Assembly (NCBI GenBank): GCA_032718475.1
Contig: JAUCBJ010007725.1
Location: forward strand, 1 to 64,000
Source: Nemertoderma westbladi
Lineage: Eukaryota > Xenacoelomorpha > Nemertodermatida > Nemertodermatidae
Direction of reading: 5' to 3'
Length of the DNA stretch: 64,000 nt
This document shows, piece by piece, positions 22,801-37,800 of the stretch. A program made the position numbers and the translations under genes. Position 1 is the first letter of the stretch; each line of letters begins with the position of its first letter. Below the pieces are notes generated by a model. It was not told the DNA's origin. It saw only the letters and a list, made by a program, of their open reading frames with translations, and ran no database searches.

Positions 22801-25800
22801 GAGGCATGTAGATAGAACCAAAACAATAAACAATAGTTAACATGTGTTATTACAAGATTATGCAGATTAGTAAAGGAGCAGGTTACAGAGGCATGTAGAT
22901 AGAACCAAAACAATAAACAATAGTTAATATGTGTTATTACAAGATTATGCAGATTAGTAAAGGAGCAGGTTACAGAGGCATTAGATAGAACCAAAACAAT
23001 AAACAATAGTTAATATGTGTTATTACAAGATTATGCTGATTATTAAAGGAGCAGGTTACAGAGGCATTAGATAGAACCAAAACAATAAACAATAGTTAAC
23101 ATGTGTTACTACAAGATTATGCAGGTTAGTAAAGGAGCAGGTTACAGAGGCATGTAGATAGAACCAAAACAATAAACAATAGTTAATATGTGTTATTACA
23201 AGATTATGCAGATTAGTAAAGGAGCAGGTTACAGAGGCAATAGATAGAACCAAAACAATAAACAATAGTTAACATGTGTTACTACAAGATTATGCAGGTT
23301 AGTAAAGGAGCAGGTTAAAGAGGCATTAGATAGAACCAAAACAATAAACAATAGTTAATATGTGTTATTACAAGATCATGCAGATTAGTAAAGGAGCAGG
23401 TTACAGAGGCATTAGATAGAACCAAAACAATAAACAATAGTTAACATGTGTCACTACAAGATTATGCAGGTTAGTAAAGGAGCAGGTTACAGAGGCAGGT
23501 AGATAGAACCAAAACAATAAACAATAGTTAACATGTGTTACTACAAGATTATACAGGTTAGTAAAGGAGCAGGTTACAGAGGCAGGTAGATAGAACCAAA
23601 ACAATAAACTATAATTAACATGTGTTACTACAAGATTATGCAGGTTAGTAAAGGAGCAGGTTACAGAGGTATGTAGATAGAACCAAAACAATAAACAATA
23701 GTTAACATGTGTTATTACAAGATTATGCAGATTAGTAAAGGAGCAGGTTACAGAGGCATGTAGATAGAACCAAAACAATAAACAATAGTTAATATGTGTT
23801 ATTACAAGATTATGCAGATTAGTAAAGGAGCAGGTTACAGAGGCATGTAGATAGAACCAAAACAATAAACAATAGTTAACATGTGTTATTACAAGATTAT
23901 GCAGATTAGTAAAGGAGCAGGTTACAGAGGCATGTAGATAGAACCAGAACAATAAACAATAGTTAATATGTGTTATTACAAGATTATGCAGATTAGTAAA
24001 GGAGCAGGTTACAGAGGCATTAGATAGAACCAAAACAATAAACAATAGTTAATATGTGTTATTACAAGATTATGCTGATTAGTAAAGGAGCAGGTTACAG
24101 AGGCATTAGATAGAACCAAAACAATAAACAATAGTTAACATGTGTTACTACAAGATAATGCAGGTTAGTAAAGGAGCAGGTTACAGAGGCATGTAGATAG
24201 AACCAAAACAATAAACAATAGTTAACATGTGTTATTACAAGATTATGCAGATTAGTAAAGGAGCAGGTTACAGAGGCATGTAGATAGAACCAAAACAATA
24301 AACAATAGTTAATATGTATTATTACAAGATTATGCTGATTAGTAAAGGAGCAGGTTACAGAGGCATTAGATAGAACCAAAACAATAAACAATAGTTAATA
24401 TGTGTTATTACAAGATTATGCTGATTAGTAAAGGAGCAGGTTACAGAGGCATTAGATAGAACCAAAACAATAAACAATAGTTAATATGTGTTATTACAAG
24501 ATTATGCTGATTAGTAAAGGAGCAGGTTACAGAGGCATTAGATAGAACCAAAACAATAAACAATAGTTAACATGTGTTACTACAAGATTATGCAGGTTAG
24601 TAAAGGAGCAGGTTACAGAGGCATGTAGATAGAACCAAAACAATAAACAATAGTTAATATGTGTTATTACAAGATTATGCAGATTAGTAAAGGAGCAGGT
24701 TACAGAGGCATTAGATAGAACCAAAACAATAAACAATAGTTAATATGTGTTACTAAAAGATTATGCAGGTTAGTAAAGGAGCAGGTTACAGAGGCATTAG
24801 ATAGAACCAAAACAATAAACAATAGTTAACATGTGTTACTACAAGATTATGCAGGTTAGTAAAGGAGCAGGTTACAGAGGCATTAGATAGAACCAAAACA
24901 ATAAACAATAGTTAATATGTGTTATTACAAGATCATGTAGATTAGTAAAGGAGCAGGTTACAGAGGCATTAGATAGAACCAAAACAATAAACAATAGTTA
25001 ACATGTGTTACTACAAGATTATGCAGGTTAGTAAAGGAGCAGGTTACAGAGGCATTAGATAGAACCAAAACAATAAACAATAGTTAATATGTGTTATTAC
25101 AAGATCATGCAGATTAGTAAAGGAGCAGGTTACAGAGGCATTAGATAGAACCAAAACAATAAACAATAGTTAACATGTGTTACTACAAGATTATGCAGGT
25201 TAGTAAAGGAGCAGGTTACAGAGGCAGGTAGATAGAACCAAAACAATAAACAATAGTTAACATGTGTTACTACAAGATTATGCAGGTTAGTAAAGGAGCA
25301 GGTTACAGAGGCAAGTAGATAGAACCAAAACAATAAACTATAATTAACATGTGTTACTACAAGATTATGCAGGTTAGTAAAGGAGCAGGTTACAGAGGCA
25401 TGTAGATAGAACCAAAACAATAAACAATAGTTAACATGTGTTACTACAAGAATATGCAGGTTAGTAAAGGAGCAGTTTACAGAGGCAGATAGATAGAACC
25501 AAAACAATAAAGTATAATTAACATGAGTTACTACAAGATTATGCAGGTTAGTAAAGGAGCAGGTTACAGAGGCATGTAGGTAGAACCAAAACAATAAACA
25601 ATAGTTAACATGTGTTACTAAAAGATTATGTAGGTTAGTAAAGGAGCAGGTTACAGAGGCATTAGATAGAACCAAAACAATAAACAATAGTTAACATGTG
25701 TTATTACAAGATTATGCAGATTAGTAAAGGAGCAGGTTACAGAGGCATGTAGATAGAACCAAAACAATAAACAATAGTTAATATGTGTTATTACAAGATT

Positions 25801-28800
25801 ATGCAGATTAGTAAAGGAGCAGGTTACAGAGGCATTAGATAGAACCAAAACAATAAACAATAGTTAACATGTGTTACTACAAGATTATGCAGGTTAGTAA
25901 AGGAGCAGGTTACAGAGGCATTAGATAGAACCAAAACAATAAACAATAGTTAATATGTGTTATTACAAGATCATGCAGATTAGTAAAGGAGCAGGTTACA
26001 GAGGCATTAGATAGAACCAAAACAATAAACAATAGTTAACATGTGTTACTACAAGATTATGCAGGTTAGTAAAGGAGCAGGTTACAGAGGCATGTAGATA
26101 GAACCAAAACAATAAACAATAGTTAACATGTGTTATTACAAGATTATGCAGATTAGTAAAGGAGCAGGTTACAGAGGCATTAGATAGAACCAAAACAATA
26201 AACAGTAGTTAACATGTGTTATTACAAGATTATGCAGATTAATAAAGGAGCAGGTTACAGAGGCATTAGATAGAACCAAAACAATAAACAATAGTTAACA
26301 TGTGTTACTACAAGATTATGCAAGTTAGTAAAGGAGCAGGTTACAGAGGCATGTAGATAGAACCAAAACAATAAACAGTAGTTAACATGTGTTATTACAA
26401 GATTATGCAGATTAATAAAGGAGCAGGTTACAGAGGCATTAGATAGAACCAAAACAATAAACAATAGTTAACATGTGTTATTACAAGATTATGCAGGTTA
26501 GTAAAGGAGCAGGTTACAGAGGCATGTAGATAGAACCAAAACAATAAACTATAATTAACATGTGTTACTACAAGATGATGCAGGTTAGTAAAGGAGCAGG
26601 TTACAGAGGCATGTAGATAGAACCAAAACAATAAACTACAGTTAATATGTGTTACTACAAGATTATGCAGATTAGTAAAGGAGCAGGTTACAGAGGCAGG
26701 TAGATAGAACCAAAAATCAATAAACTATAATTAACATGTGTTACTACAAGATTATGCAGGTTAGTAAAGTAGCAGGTTACAGAGGCAGGTAGATAGAACC
26801 AAAACAATAAACTATAATTAACATGTGTTACTACAAGATTATGCAGGATAGTAAAGGAGCAGGTTACAGAGGCATGTAGATAGAACCAAAACAATAAACA
26901 ATAGTTAACATGTGTTACTACAAGATTATGCAGGTTAGTAAAGGAGCAGGTTACAGAGGCAGGTAGATAGAACCAAAACAATAAACAATAGTTAACATGT
27001 GTTACTACAAGATTATGCAGGTTAGTAAAGGAGCAGGTTACAGAGGCAGGTAGATAGAACCAAAACAATAAACTATAATTAACATGTGTTACTACAAGAT
27101 TATGCAGGTTAGTAAAGGAGCAGGTTACAGAGGCATGTAGATAGAACCAAAACAATAAACAATAGTTAACATGTGTTACTACAAGAATATGCAGGTTAGT
27201 AAAGGAGCAGTTTACAGAGGCAGATAGATAGAACCAAAACAATAAACAATAATTAACATGAGTTACTACAAGATTATGCAGGTTAGTAAAGGAGCAGGTT
27301 ACAGAGGCATGTAGGTAGAACCAAAACAATAAACAATAGTTAACATGTGTTACTACAAGATTATGCAGGTTACAGAGGCATGTAGATAGAACCAAAACAA
27401 TAACTATATTTAACATGTGTTACTAAAAGATTATGTAGGTTAGTAAAGGAGCAGGTTACAGAGGCATTAGATAGAACCAAAACAATAAACAATAGTTAAC
27501 ATGTGTTATTACAAGATTATGCAGGTTAGTAAAGGAGAAGGTTACAGAGGCATTAGATAGAACCCAAACAATAAACTATAGTTAACATGTGTTACTAAAA
27601 GATTATGTAGGTTAGTAAAGGAGCAGGTTACAGAGGCATTAGATAGAACCAAAACAATAAACTATAGTTAACATGTGTTATTACAAGATTATGCAGTTTA
27701 ATAAAGGAGCAGGTTACAGAGGCATTAGATAGAACCAAAACAATAAACAATAGTTAACATGTGTTATTACAAGATTATGCAGAATAGTAAAGGAGCAGGT
27801 TACAGAAGCATGTAGATAGAACCAAAACAATAAACAATAGCTAACATGTGTTATTACAAGATTATGCAGATTAGTAAAGGAGCAGGTTACAGAGGCATGT
27901 AGATAGAACCAAAACAATAAACAATAGTTAACATGTGTTATTACAAGATTATGCAGATTAGTAAAGGAGCAGGTTACAGAGGCATGTAGATAGAACCAAA
28001 ACAATAAACAATAGTTAATATGTGTTATTACAAGATTATGCAGATTAGTAAAGGAGCAGGTTACAGAGGCATTAGATAGAACCAAAACAATAAACAATAG
28101 TTAATATGTGTTATTACAAGATTATGCTGATTAGTAAAGGAGCAGGTTACAGAGGCATTAGATAGAACCAAAACAATAAACAATAGTTAACATGTGTTAC
28201 TACAAGATTATGCAGGTTAGTAAAGGAGCAGGTTACAGAGGCATGTAGATAGAACCAAAACAATAAACAATAGTTAATATGTGTTATTACAAGATTATGC
28301 AGATTAGTAAAGGAGCAGGTTACAGTGGCATTAGATAGAACCAAAACAATAAACAATAGTTAATATGTGTTACTAAAAGATTATGAGGTTAGTAAAGGAG
28401 CAGGTTACAGAGGCATTAGATAGAACCAAAACAATAAACAATAGTTAACATGTGTTACTACAAGATTATGCAGGTTAGTAAAGGAGCAGGTTACAGAGGC
28501 ATTAGATAGAACCAAAACAATAAACAATAGTTAATATGTGTTATTACAAGATTATGCAGATTAGTAAAGGAGCAGGTTACAGAGGCATTAGATAGAACCA
28601 AAACAATAAACAATAGTTAATATGTGTTATTACAAGATTATGCTGATTAGTAAAGGAGCAGGTTACAGAGGCATTAGATAGAACCAAAACAATAAACAAT
28701 AGTTAACATGTGTTACTACAAGATAATGCAGGTTAGTAAAGGAGCAGGTTACAGAGGCATGTAGATAGAACCAAAACAATAAACAATAGTTAACATGTGT

Positions 28801-31800
28801 TATTACAAGATTATGCAGATTAGTAAAGGAGCAGGTTACAGAGGCATGTAGATAGAACCAAAACAATAAACAATAGTTAATATGTGTTATTACAAGATTA
28901 TGCAGATTAGTAAAGGAGCAGGTTACAGAGGCATTAGATAGAACCAAAACAATAAACAATAGTTAATATGTGTTATTACAAGATTATGCTGATTAGTAAA
29001 GGAGCAGGTTACAGAGGCATTAGATAGAACCAAAACAATAAACAATAGTTAACATGTGTTACTACAAGATTATGCAGGTTAGTAAAGGAGCAGGTTACAG
29101 AGGCATGTAGATAGAACCAAAACAATAAACAATAGTTAATATGTGTTATTACAAGATTATGCAGATTAGTAAAGGAGCAGGTTACAGAGGCATTAGATAG
29201 AACCAAAACAATAAACAATAGTTAATATGTGTTACTAAAAGATTATGCAGGTTAGTAAAGGAGCAGGTTACAGAGGCATTAGATAGAACCAAAACAATAA
29301 ACAATAGTTAACATGTGTTACTACAAGATTATGCAGGTTAGTAAAGGAGCAGGTTACAGAGGCATTAGATAGAACCAAAACAATAAACAATGGTTAATAT
29401 GTGTTATTACAAGATCATGCAGATTAGTAAAGGAGCAGGTTACAGAGGCATTAGATAGAACCAAAACAATAAACAATAGTTAACATGTGTTACTACAAGA
29501 TTATGCAGGTTAGTAAAGGAGCAGGTTACAGAGGCAGGTAGATAGAACCAAAACAATAAACAATAGTTAACATGTGTTACTACAAGATTATGCAGGTTAG
29601 TAAAGGAGCAGGTTACAGAGGCAGGTAGATAGAACCAAAACAATAAACTATAATTAACATGTGTTACTACAAGATTATGCAGGTTAGTAAAGGAGCAGGT
29701 TACAGAGGCATGTAGATAGAACCAAAACAATAAACAATAGTTAATATGTGTTATTACAAGATTATGCAGATTAGTAAAGGAGCAGGTTACAGAGGCATGT
29801 AGATAGAACCAAAACAATAAACAACAGTTAACATGTGTTATTACAAGATTATGCAGATTAGTAAAGGAGCAGGTTACAGAGGCATGTAGATAGAACCAAA
29901 ACAATAAACAATAGTTAATATGTGTTATTACAAGATTATGCAGATTAGTAAAGGAGCAGGTTACAGAGGCATTAGATAGAACCAAAACAATAAACAATAG
30001 TTAATATGTGTTATTACAAGATTATGCTGATTAGTAAAGGAGCAGGTTACAGAGGCATTAGATAGAACCAAAACAATAAACAATAGTTAACATGTGTTAC
30101 TAAAAGATTATGCAGGTTAGTAAAGGAGCAGGTTACAGAGGCATGTAGATAGAACCAAAACAATAAACAATAGTTAACATGTGTTACTACAAGATTATGC
30201 AGGTTAGTAAAGGAGCAGGTTACAGAGGCATTAGATAGAACCAAAACAATAAACAATAGTTAATATGTGTTATTACAAGATCATGCAGATTAGTAAAGGA
30301 GCAGGTTACAGAGGCATTAGATAGAACCAAAACAATAAACAATAGTTAACATGTGTTACTACAAGATTATGCAGGTTAGTAAAGGAGCAGGTTACAGAGG
30401 CATGTAGATAGAACCAAAACAATAAACAATAGTTAACATGTGTTACTACAAGATTATGCAGGTTAGTAAAGGAGCAGGTTACAGAGGCATGTAGATAGAA
30501 CCAAAACAATAAACAATAGTTAACATGTGTTACTACAAGATTATGCAGGTTAGTAAAGGAGCAGGTTACAGAGGCATGTAGATAGAACCAAAACAATAAA
30601 CAGTAGTTAACATGTGTTATTACAAGATTATGCAGATTAATAAAGGAGCAGGTTACAGAGGCATGAAGATAGAACCTAAACAATAAACAGTAGTTAACAT
30701 GTGTTATTACAAGATTATGCAGATTAATAAAGGAGCAGGTTACAGAGGCATTAGATAGAACCTAAACAATAAACAATAGTTAACATATGTTATTACAAGA
30801 TTATGCAGGTTAGTAAAGGAGCAGGTTACAGAGGCATGTAGATAGAACCAAAACAATAAACAATAGTTAACATGTGTTACTACAAGATGATGCAGGTTAG
30901 TAAAGGAGCAGGTTACAGAGGCATGTAGATAGAACCAAAACAATAAACTACAGTTAATATGTGTTACTACAAGATTATGCAGATTAGTAAAGGAGCAGGT
31001 TACAGAGGCATGTAGATAGAACCAAATCAATAAACTATAGTTAACATGTGTTACTACAAGATTATGCAGGTTAGTAAAGTAGCAGGTTACAGAGGCATGT
31101 AGATAGAACCAAAACAATAAACAATAGTTAATATATGTTATTACAAGATTATGCAGATTAGTAAAGGAGCAGGTTACAGAGGCATTAGATAGAACCAAAA
31201 CAATAAACAATAGTTAATATGTGTTATTACAAGATTATGCTGATTAGTAAAGGAGCAGGTTACAGAGGCATTAGATAGAACCAAAACAATAAACAATAGT
31301 TAACATGTGTTACTACAAGATTATGCAGGTTAGTAAAGGAGCAGGTTACAGAGGCATGTAGATAGAACCAAAACAATAAACAATAGTTAATATGTGTTAT
31401 TACAAGATTATGCAGAATAGTAAAGGAGCAGGTTACAGAGGCATTAGATAGAACCAAAACAATAAACAATAGTTAATATGTGTTACTAAAAGATTATGCA
31501 GATTAGTAAAGGAGCAGGTTACAGAGGCATTAAATAGAACCAAAACAATAAACAATAGTTAACATGTGTTACTACAAGATTATGCAGGTTAGTAAAGGAG
31601 CAGGTTACAGAGGCATTAGATAGAACCAAAACAATAAACAATAGTTAATATGTGTTATTACAAGATCATGCAGATTAGTAAAGGAGCAGGTTACAGAGGC
31701 ATTAGATAGAACCAAAACAATAAACAATAGTTAACATGTGTTACTACAAGATTATGCAGGTTAGTAAAGGAGCAGGTTACAGAGGCAGGTAGATAGAACC

Positions 31801-34800
31801 AAAACAATAAACTATAATTAACATGTGTTACTACAAGATTATGCAGGTTAGTAAAGGAGCAGGTTACAGAGGCAGGTAGATAGAACCAAAACAATAAACA
31901 ATAGTTAACATGTGTTATTACAAGATTATGCAGATTAGTAAAGGAGCAGGTTACAGAGGCATGTAGATAGAACCAAAACAATAAACAATAGTTAATATGT
32001 GTTATTACAAGATTATGCAGATTAGTAAAGGAGCAGGTTACAGAGGCATGTAGATAAAACCAAAACAATAAACAATAGTTAACATGTGTTATTACAAGAT
32101 TATGCAGATTAGTAAAGGAGCAGGTTACAGAGGCATGTAGATAGAACCAAAACAATAAACAATAGTTAATATGTGTTATTACAAGATTATGCAGATTAGT
32201 AAAGGAGCAGGTTACAGAGGCATTAGATAGAACCAAAACAATAAACAATAGTTAATATGTGTTATTACAAGATTATGCTGATTAGTAAAGGAGCAGGTTA
32301 CAGAGGCATTAGATAGAACCAAAACAATAAACAATAGTTAACATGTGTTACTACAAGATAATGCAGGTTAGTAAAGGAGCAGGTTACAGAGGCATGTAGA
32401 TAGAACCAAAACAATAAACAATAGTTAACATGTGTTATTACAAGATTATGCAGATTAGTAAAGGAGCAGGTTACAGAGGCATGTAGATAGAACCAAAACA
32501 ATAAACAATAGTTAATATGTGTTATTACAAGATTATGCAGATTAGTAAAGGAGCAGGTTACAGAGGCATTAGATAGAACCAAAACAATAAATAATAGTTA
32601 ATATGTGTTATTACAAGATTATGCTGATTAGTAAAGGAGCAGGTTACAGAGGCATTAGATAGAACCAAAACAATAAACAATAGTTAACATGTGTTACTAC
32701 AAGATTATGCAGGTTAGTAAAGGAGCAGGTTACAGAGGCATGTAGATAGAACCAAAACAATAAACAATAGTTAATATGTGTTATTACAAGATTATGCAGA
32801 TTAGTAAAGGAGCAGGTTACAGAGGCATTAGATAGAACCAAAACAATAAACAATAGTTAATATGTGTTACTAAAAGATTATGCAGGTTAGTAAAGGAGCA
32901 GGTTACAGAGGCATTAGATAGAACCAAAACAATAAACAATAGTTAACATGTGTTACTACAAGATTATGCAGGTTAGTAAAGGAGCAGGTTACAGAGGCAT
33001 TAGATAGAACCAAAACAATAAACAATAGTTAACATGTGTTACTACAAGATTATGCAGGTTAGTAAAGGAGCAGGTTACAGAGGCAGGTAGATAGAACCAA
33101 AACAATAAACAATAGTTAACATGTGTTACTACAAGATTATGCAGGTTAGTAAAGGAGCAGGTTACAGAGGCAGGTAGATAGAACCAAAACAATAAACTAT
33201 AATTAACATGTGTTACTACAAGATTATGCAGGTTAGTAAAGGAGCAGGTTACAGAGGCATGTAGATAGAACCAAAACAATAAACAATAGTTAACATGTGT
33301 TACTACAAGATTATGCAGGTTAGTAAAGGAGCAGGTTACAGAGGCAGGTAGATAGAACCAAAACAATAAACTATAATTAACATGTGTTACTACAAGATTA
33401 TGCAGGTTAGTAAAGGAGCAGGTTACAGAGGCATGTAGATAGAACCAAAACAATAAACAATAGTTAACATGTGTTATTACAAGATTATGCAGATTAGTAA
33501 AGGAGCAGGTTACAGAGGCATGTAGATAGAACCAAAACAATAAACAATAGTTAATATGTGTTATTACAAGATTATGCAGATTAGTAAAGGAGCAGGTTAC
33601 AGAGGCATGTAGATAGAACCAAAACAATAAACAATAGTTAACATGTGTTATTACAAGATTATGCAGATTAGTAAAGGAGCAGGTTACAGAGGCATGTAGA
33701 TAGAACCAAAACAATAAACACTAGTTAATATGTGTTATTACAAGATTATGCAGATTAGTAAAGGAGCAGGTTACAGAGGCATTAGATAGAACCAAAACAA
33801 TAAACAATAGTTAATATGTGTTATTACAAGATTATGCTGATTAGTAAAGGAGCAGGTTACAGAGGCATATAGATAGAACCAAATCAATAAACTATAGTTA
33901 ACATGTGTTACTACAAGATTATGCAGGTTAGTAAAGTAGCAGGTTACAGAGGCATGTAGATAGAACCAAAACAATAAACAATAGTTAATATGTGTTATTA
34001 CAAGATTATGCAGATTAGTAAAGGAGCAGGTTACAGAGGCATTAGATAGAACCAAAACAATAAACAATAGTTAATATGTGTTATTACAAGATTATGCTGA
34101 TTAGTAAAGGAGCAGGTTACAGAGGCATTAGATAGAACCAAAACAATAAACAATAGTTAACATGTGTTACTACAAGATTATGCAGGTTAGTAAAGGAGCA
34201 GGTTACAGAGGCATGTAGATAGAACCAAAACAATAAACAATAGTTAATATGTGTTATTACAAGATTATGCAGAATAGTAAAGGAGCAGGTTACAGAGGCA
34301 TTAGATAGAACCAAAACAATAAACAATAGTTAATATGTGTTACTAAAAGATTATGCAGGTTAGTAAAGGAGCAGGTTACAGAGGCATTAAATAGAACCAA
34401 AACAATAAACAATAGTTAACATGTGTTACTACAAGATTATGCAGGTTAGTAAAGGAGCAGGTTACAGAGGCATTAGATAGAACCAAAACAATAAACAATA
34501 GTTAATATGTGTTATTACAAGATTATGCTGATTAGTAAAGGAGCAGGTTACAGAGGCATTAGATAGAACCAAAACAATAAACAATAGTTAATATGTGTTA
34601 TTACAAGATCATGCAGATTAGTAAAGGAGCAGGTTACAGAGGCATTAGATAGAACCAAAACAATAAACAATAGTTAACATGTGTTACTACAAGATTATGC
34701 AGGTTAGTAAAGGAGCAGGTTACAGAGGCAGGTAGATAGAACCAAAACAATAAACTATAATTAACATGTGTTACTACAAGATTATGCAGGTTAGTAAAGG

Positions 34801-37800
34801 AGCAGGTTACAGAGGCAGGTAGATAGAACCAAAACAATAAACAATAGTTAACATGTGTTATTACAAGATTATGCAGATTAGTAAAGGAGCAGGTTACAGA
34901 GGCATGTAGATAGAACCAAAACAATAAACAATAGTTAATATGTGTTATTACAAGATTATGCAGATTAGTAAAGGAGCAGGTTACAGAGGCATGTAGATAA
35001 AACCAAAACAATAAACAATAGTTAACATGTGTTATTACAAGATTATGCAGATTAGTAAAGGAGCAGGTTACAGAGGCATGTAGATAGAACCAAAACAATA
35101 AACAATAGTTAATATGTGTTATTACAAGATTATGCAGATTAGTAAAGGAGCAGGTTACAGAGGCATTAGATAGAACCAAAACAATAAACAATAGTTAATA
35201 TGTGTTATTACAAGATTATGCTGATTAGTAAAGGAGCAGGTTACAGAGGCATTAGATAGAACCAAAACAATAAACAATAGTTAACATGTGTTACTACAAG
35301 ATTATGCAGGTTAGTAAAGGAGCAGGTTACAGAGGCATGTAGATAGAACCAAAACAATAAACAATAGTTAACATGTGTTATTACAAGATTATGCAGATTA
35401 GTAAAGGAGCAGGTTACAGAGGCATGTAGATAGAACCAAAACAATAAACAATAGTTAATATGTGTTATTACAAGATTATGCAGATTAGTAAAGGAGCAGG
35501 TTACAGAGGCATTAGATAGAACCAAAACAATAAACAATAGTTAATATGTGTTATTACAAGATTATGCTGATTAGTAAAGGAGCAGGTTACAGAGGCATTA
35601 GATAGAACCAAAACAATAAACAATAGTTAACATGTGTTACTACAAGATTATGCAGGTTAGTAAAGGAGCAGGTTACAGAGGCATGTAGATAGAACCAAAA
35701 CAATAAACAATAGTTAACATGTGTTATTACAAGATTATGCAGATTAGTAAAGGAGCAGGTTACAGAGGCATGTAGATAGAACCAAAACAATAAACAATAG
35801 TTAACATGTGTTATTACAAGATTATGCAGATTAGTAAAGGAGCAGGTTACAGAGGCATGTAGATAGAACCAAAACAATAAACAATAGTTAATATGTGTTA
35901 TTACAAGATTATGCAGATTAGTAAAGGAGCAGGTTACAGAGGCATTAGATAGAACCAAAACAATAAACAATAGTTAATATGTGTTATTACAAGATTATGC
36001 TGATTAGTAAAGGAGCAGGTTACAGAGGCATTAGATAGAACCAAAACAATAAACAATAGTTAACATGTGTTACTACAAGATTATGCAGGTTAGTAAAGGA
36101 GCAGGTTACAGAGGCATGTAGATAGAACCAAAACAATAAACAATAGTTAATATGTGTTATTACAAGATTATGCAGATTAGTAAAGGAGCAGGTTACAGAG
36201 GCATTAGATAGAACCAAAACAATAAACAATAGTTAATATGTGTTACTAAAAGATTATGCAGGTTAATAAAGGAGCAGGTTACAGAGGCATTAGATAGAAC
36301 CAAAACAATAAACAATAGTTAACATGTGTTACTACAAGATTATGCAGGTTAGTAAAGGAGCAGGTTACAGAGGCATTAGATAGAACCAAAACAATAAACA
36401 ATAGTTAACATGTGTTACTACAAGATTATGCAGGTTAGTAAAGGAGCAGGTTACAGAGGCAGGTAGATAGAACCAAAACAATAAACAATAGTTAACATGT
36501 GTTACTACAAGATTATGCAGGTTAGTAAAGGAGCAGGTTACAGAGGCAGGTAGATAGAACCAAAACAATAAACTATAATTAACATGTGTTACTACAAGAT
36601 TATGCAGGTTAGTAAAGGAGCAGGTTACAGAGGCATGTAGATAGAACCAAAACAATAAACAATAGTTAACATGTGTTACTACAAGATTATGCAGGTTAGT
36701 AAAGGAGCAGGTTACAGAGGCAGGTAGATAGAACCAAAACAATAAACTATAATTAACATGTGTTACTACAAGATTATGCAGGTTAGTAAAGGAGCAGGTT
36801 ACAGAGGCATGTAGATAGAACCAAAACAATAAACAATAGTTAACATGTGTTATTACAAGATTATGCAGATTAGTAAATTAGCAGGTTACAGAGGCATGTA
36901 GATAGAACCAAAACAATAAACAATAGTTAATATGTGTTATTACAAGATTATGCAGATTAGTAAAGGAGCAGGTTACAGAGGCATGTAGATAGAACCAAAA
37001 CAATAAACAATAGTTAACATGTGTTATTACAAGATTATGCAGATTAGTAAAGGAGCAGGTTACAGAGGCATGTAGATAGAACCAAAACAATAAACACTAG
37101 TTAATATGTGTTATTACAAGATTATGCAGATTAGTAAAGGAGCAGGTTACAGAGGCATTAGATAGAACCAAAACAATAAACAATAGTTAATATGTGTTAT
37201 TACAAGATTATGCTGATTAGTAAAGGAGCAGGTTACAGAGGCATGTAGATAGAACCAAATCAATAAACTATAGTTAACATGTGTTACTACAAGATTATGC
37301 AGGTTAGTAAAGTAGCAGGTTACAGAGGCATGTAGATAGAACCAAAACAATAAACAATAGTTAATATGTGTTATTACAAGATTATGCAGATTAGTAAAGG
37401 AGCAGGTTACAGAGGCATTAGATAGAACCAAAACAATAAACAATAGTTAATATGTGTTATTACAAGATTATGCTGATTAGTAAAGGAGCAGGTTACAGAG
37501 GCATTAGATAGAACCAAAACAATAAACAATAGTTAACATGTGTTACTACAAGATTATGCAGGTTAGTAAAGGAGCAGGTTACAGAGGCATGTAGATAGAA
37601 CCAAAACAATAAACAATAGTTAATATGTGTTATTACAAGATTATGCAGAATAGTAAAGGAGCAGGTTACAGAGGCATTAGATAGAACCAAAACAATAAAC
37701 AATAGTTAATATGTGTTACTAAAAGATTATGCAGGTTAGTAAAGGAGCAGGTTACAGAGGCATTAAATAGAACCAAAACAATAAACAATAGTTAACATGT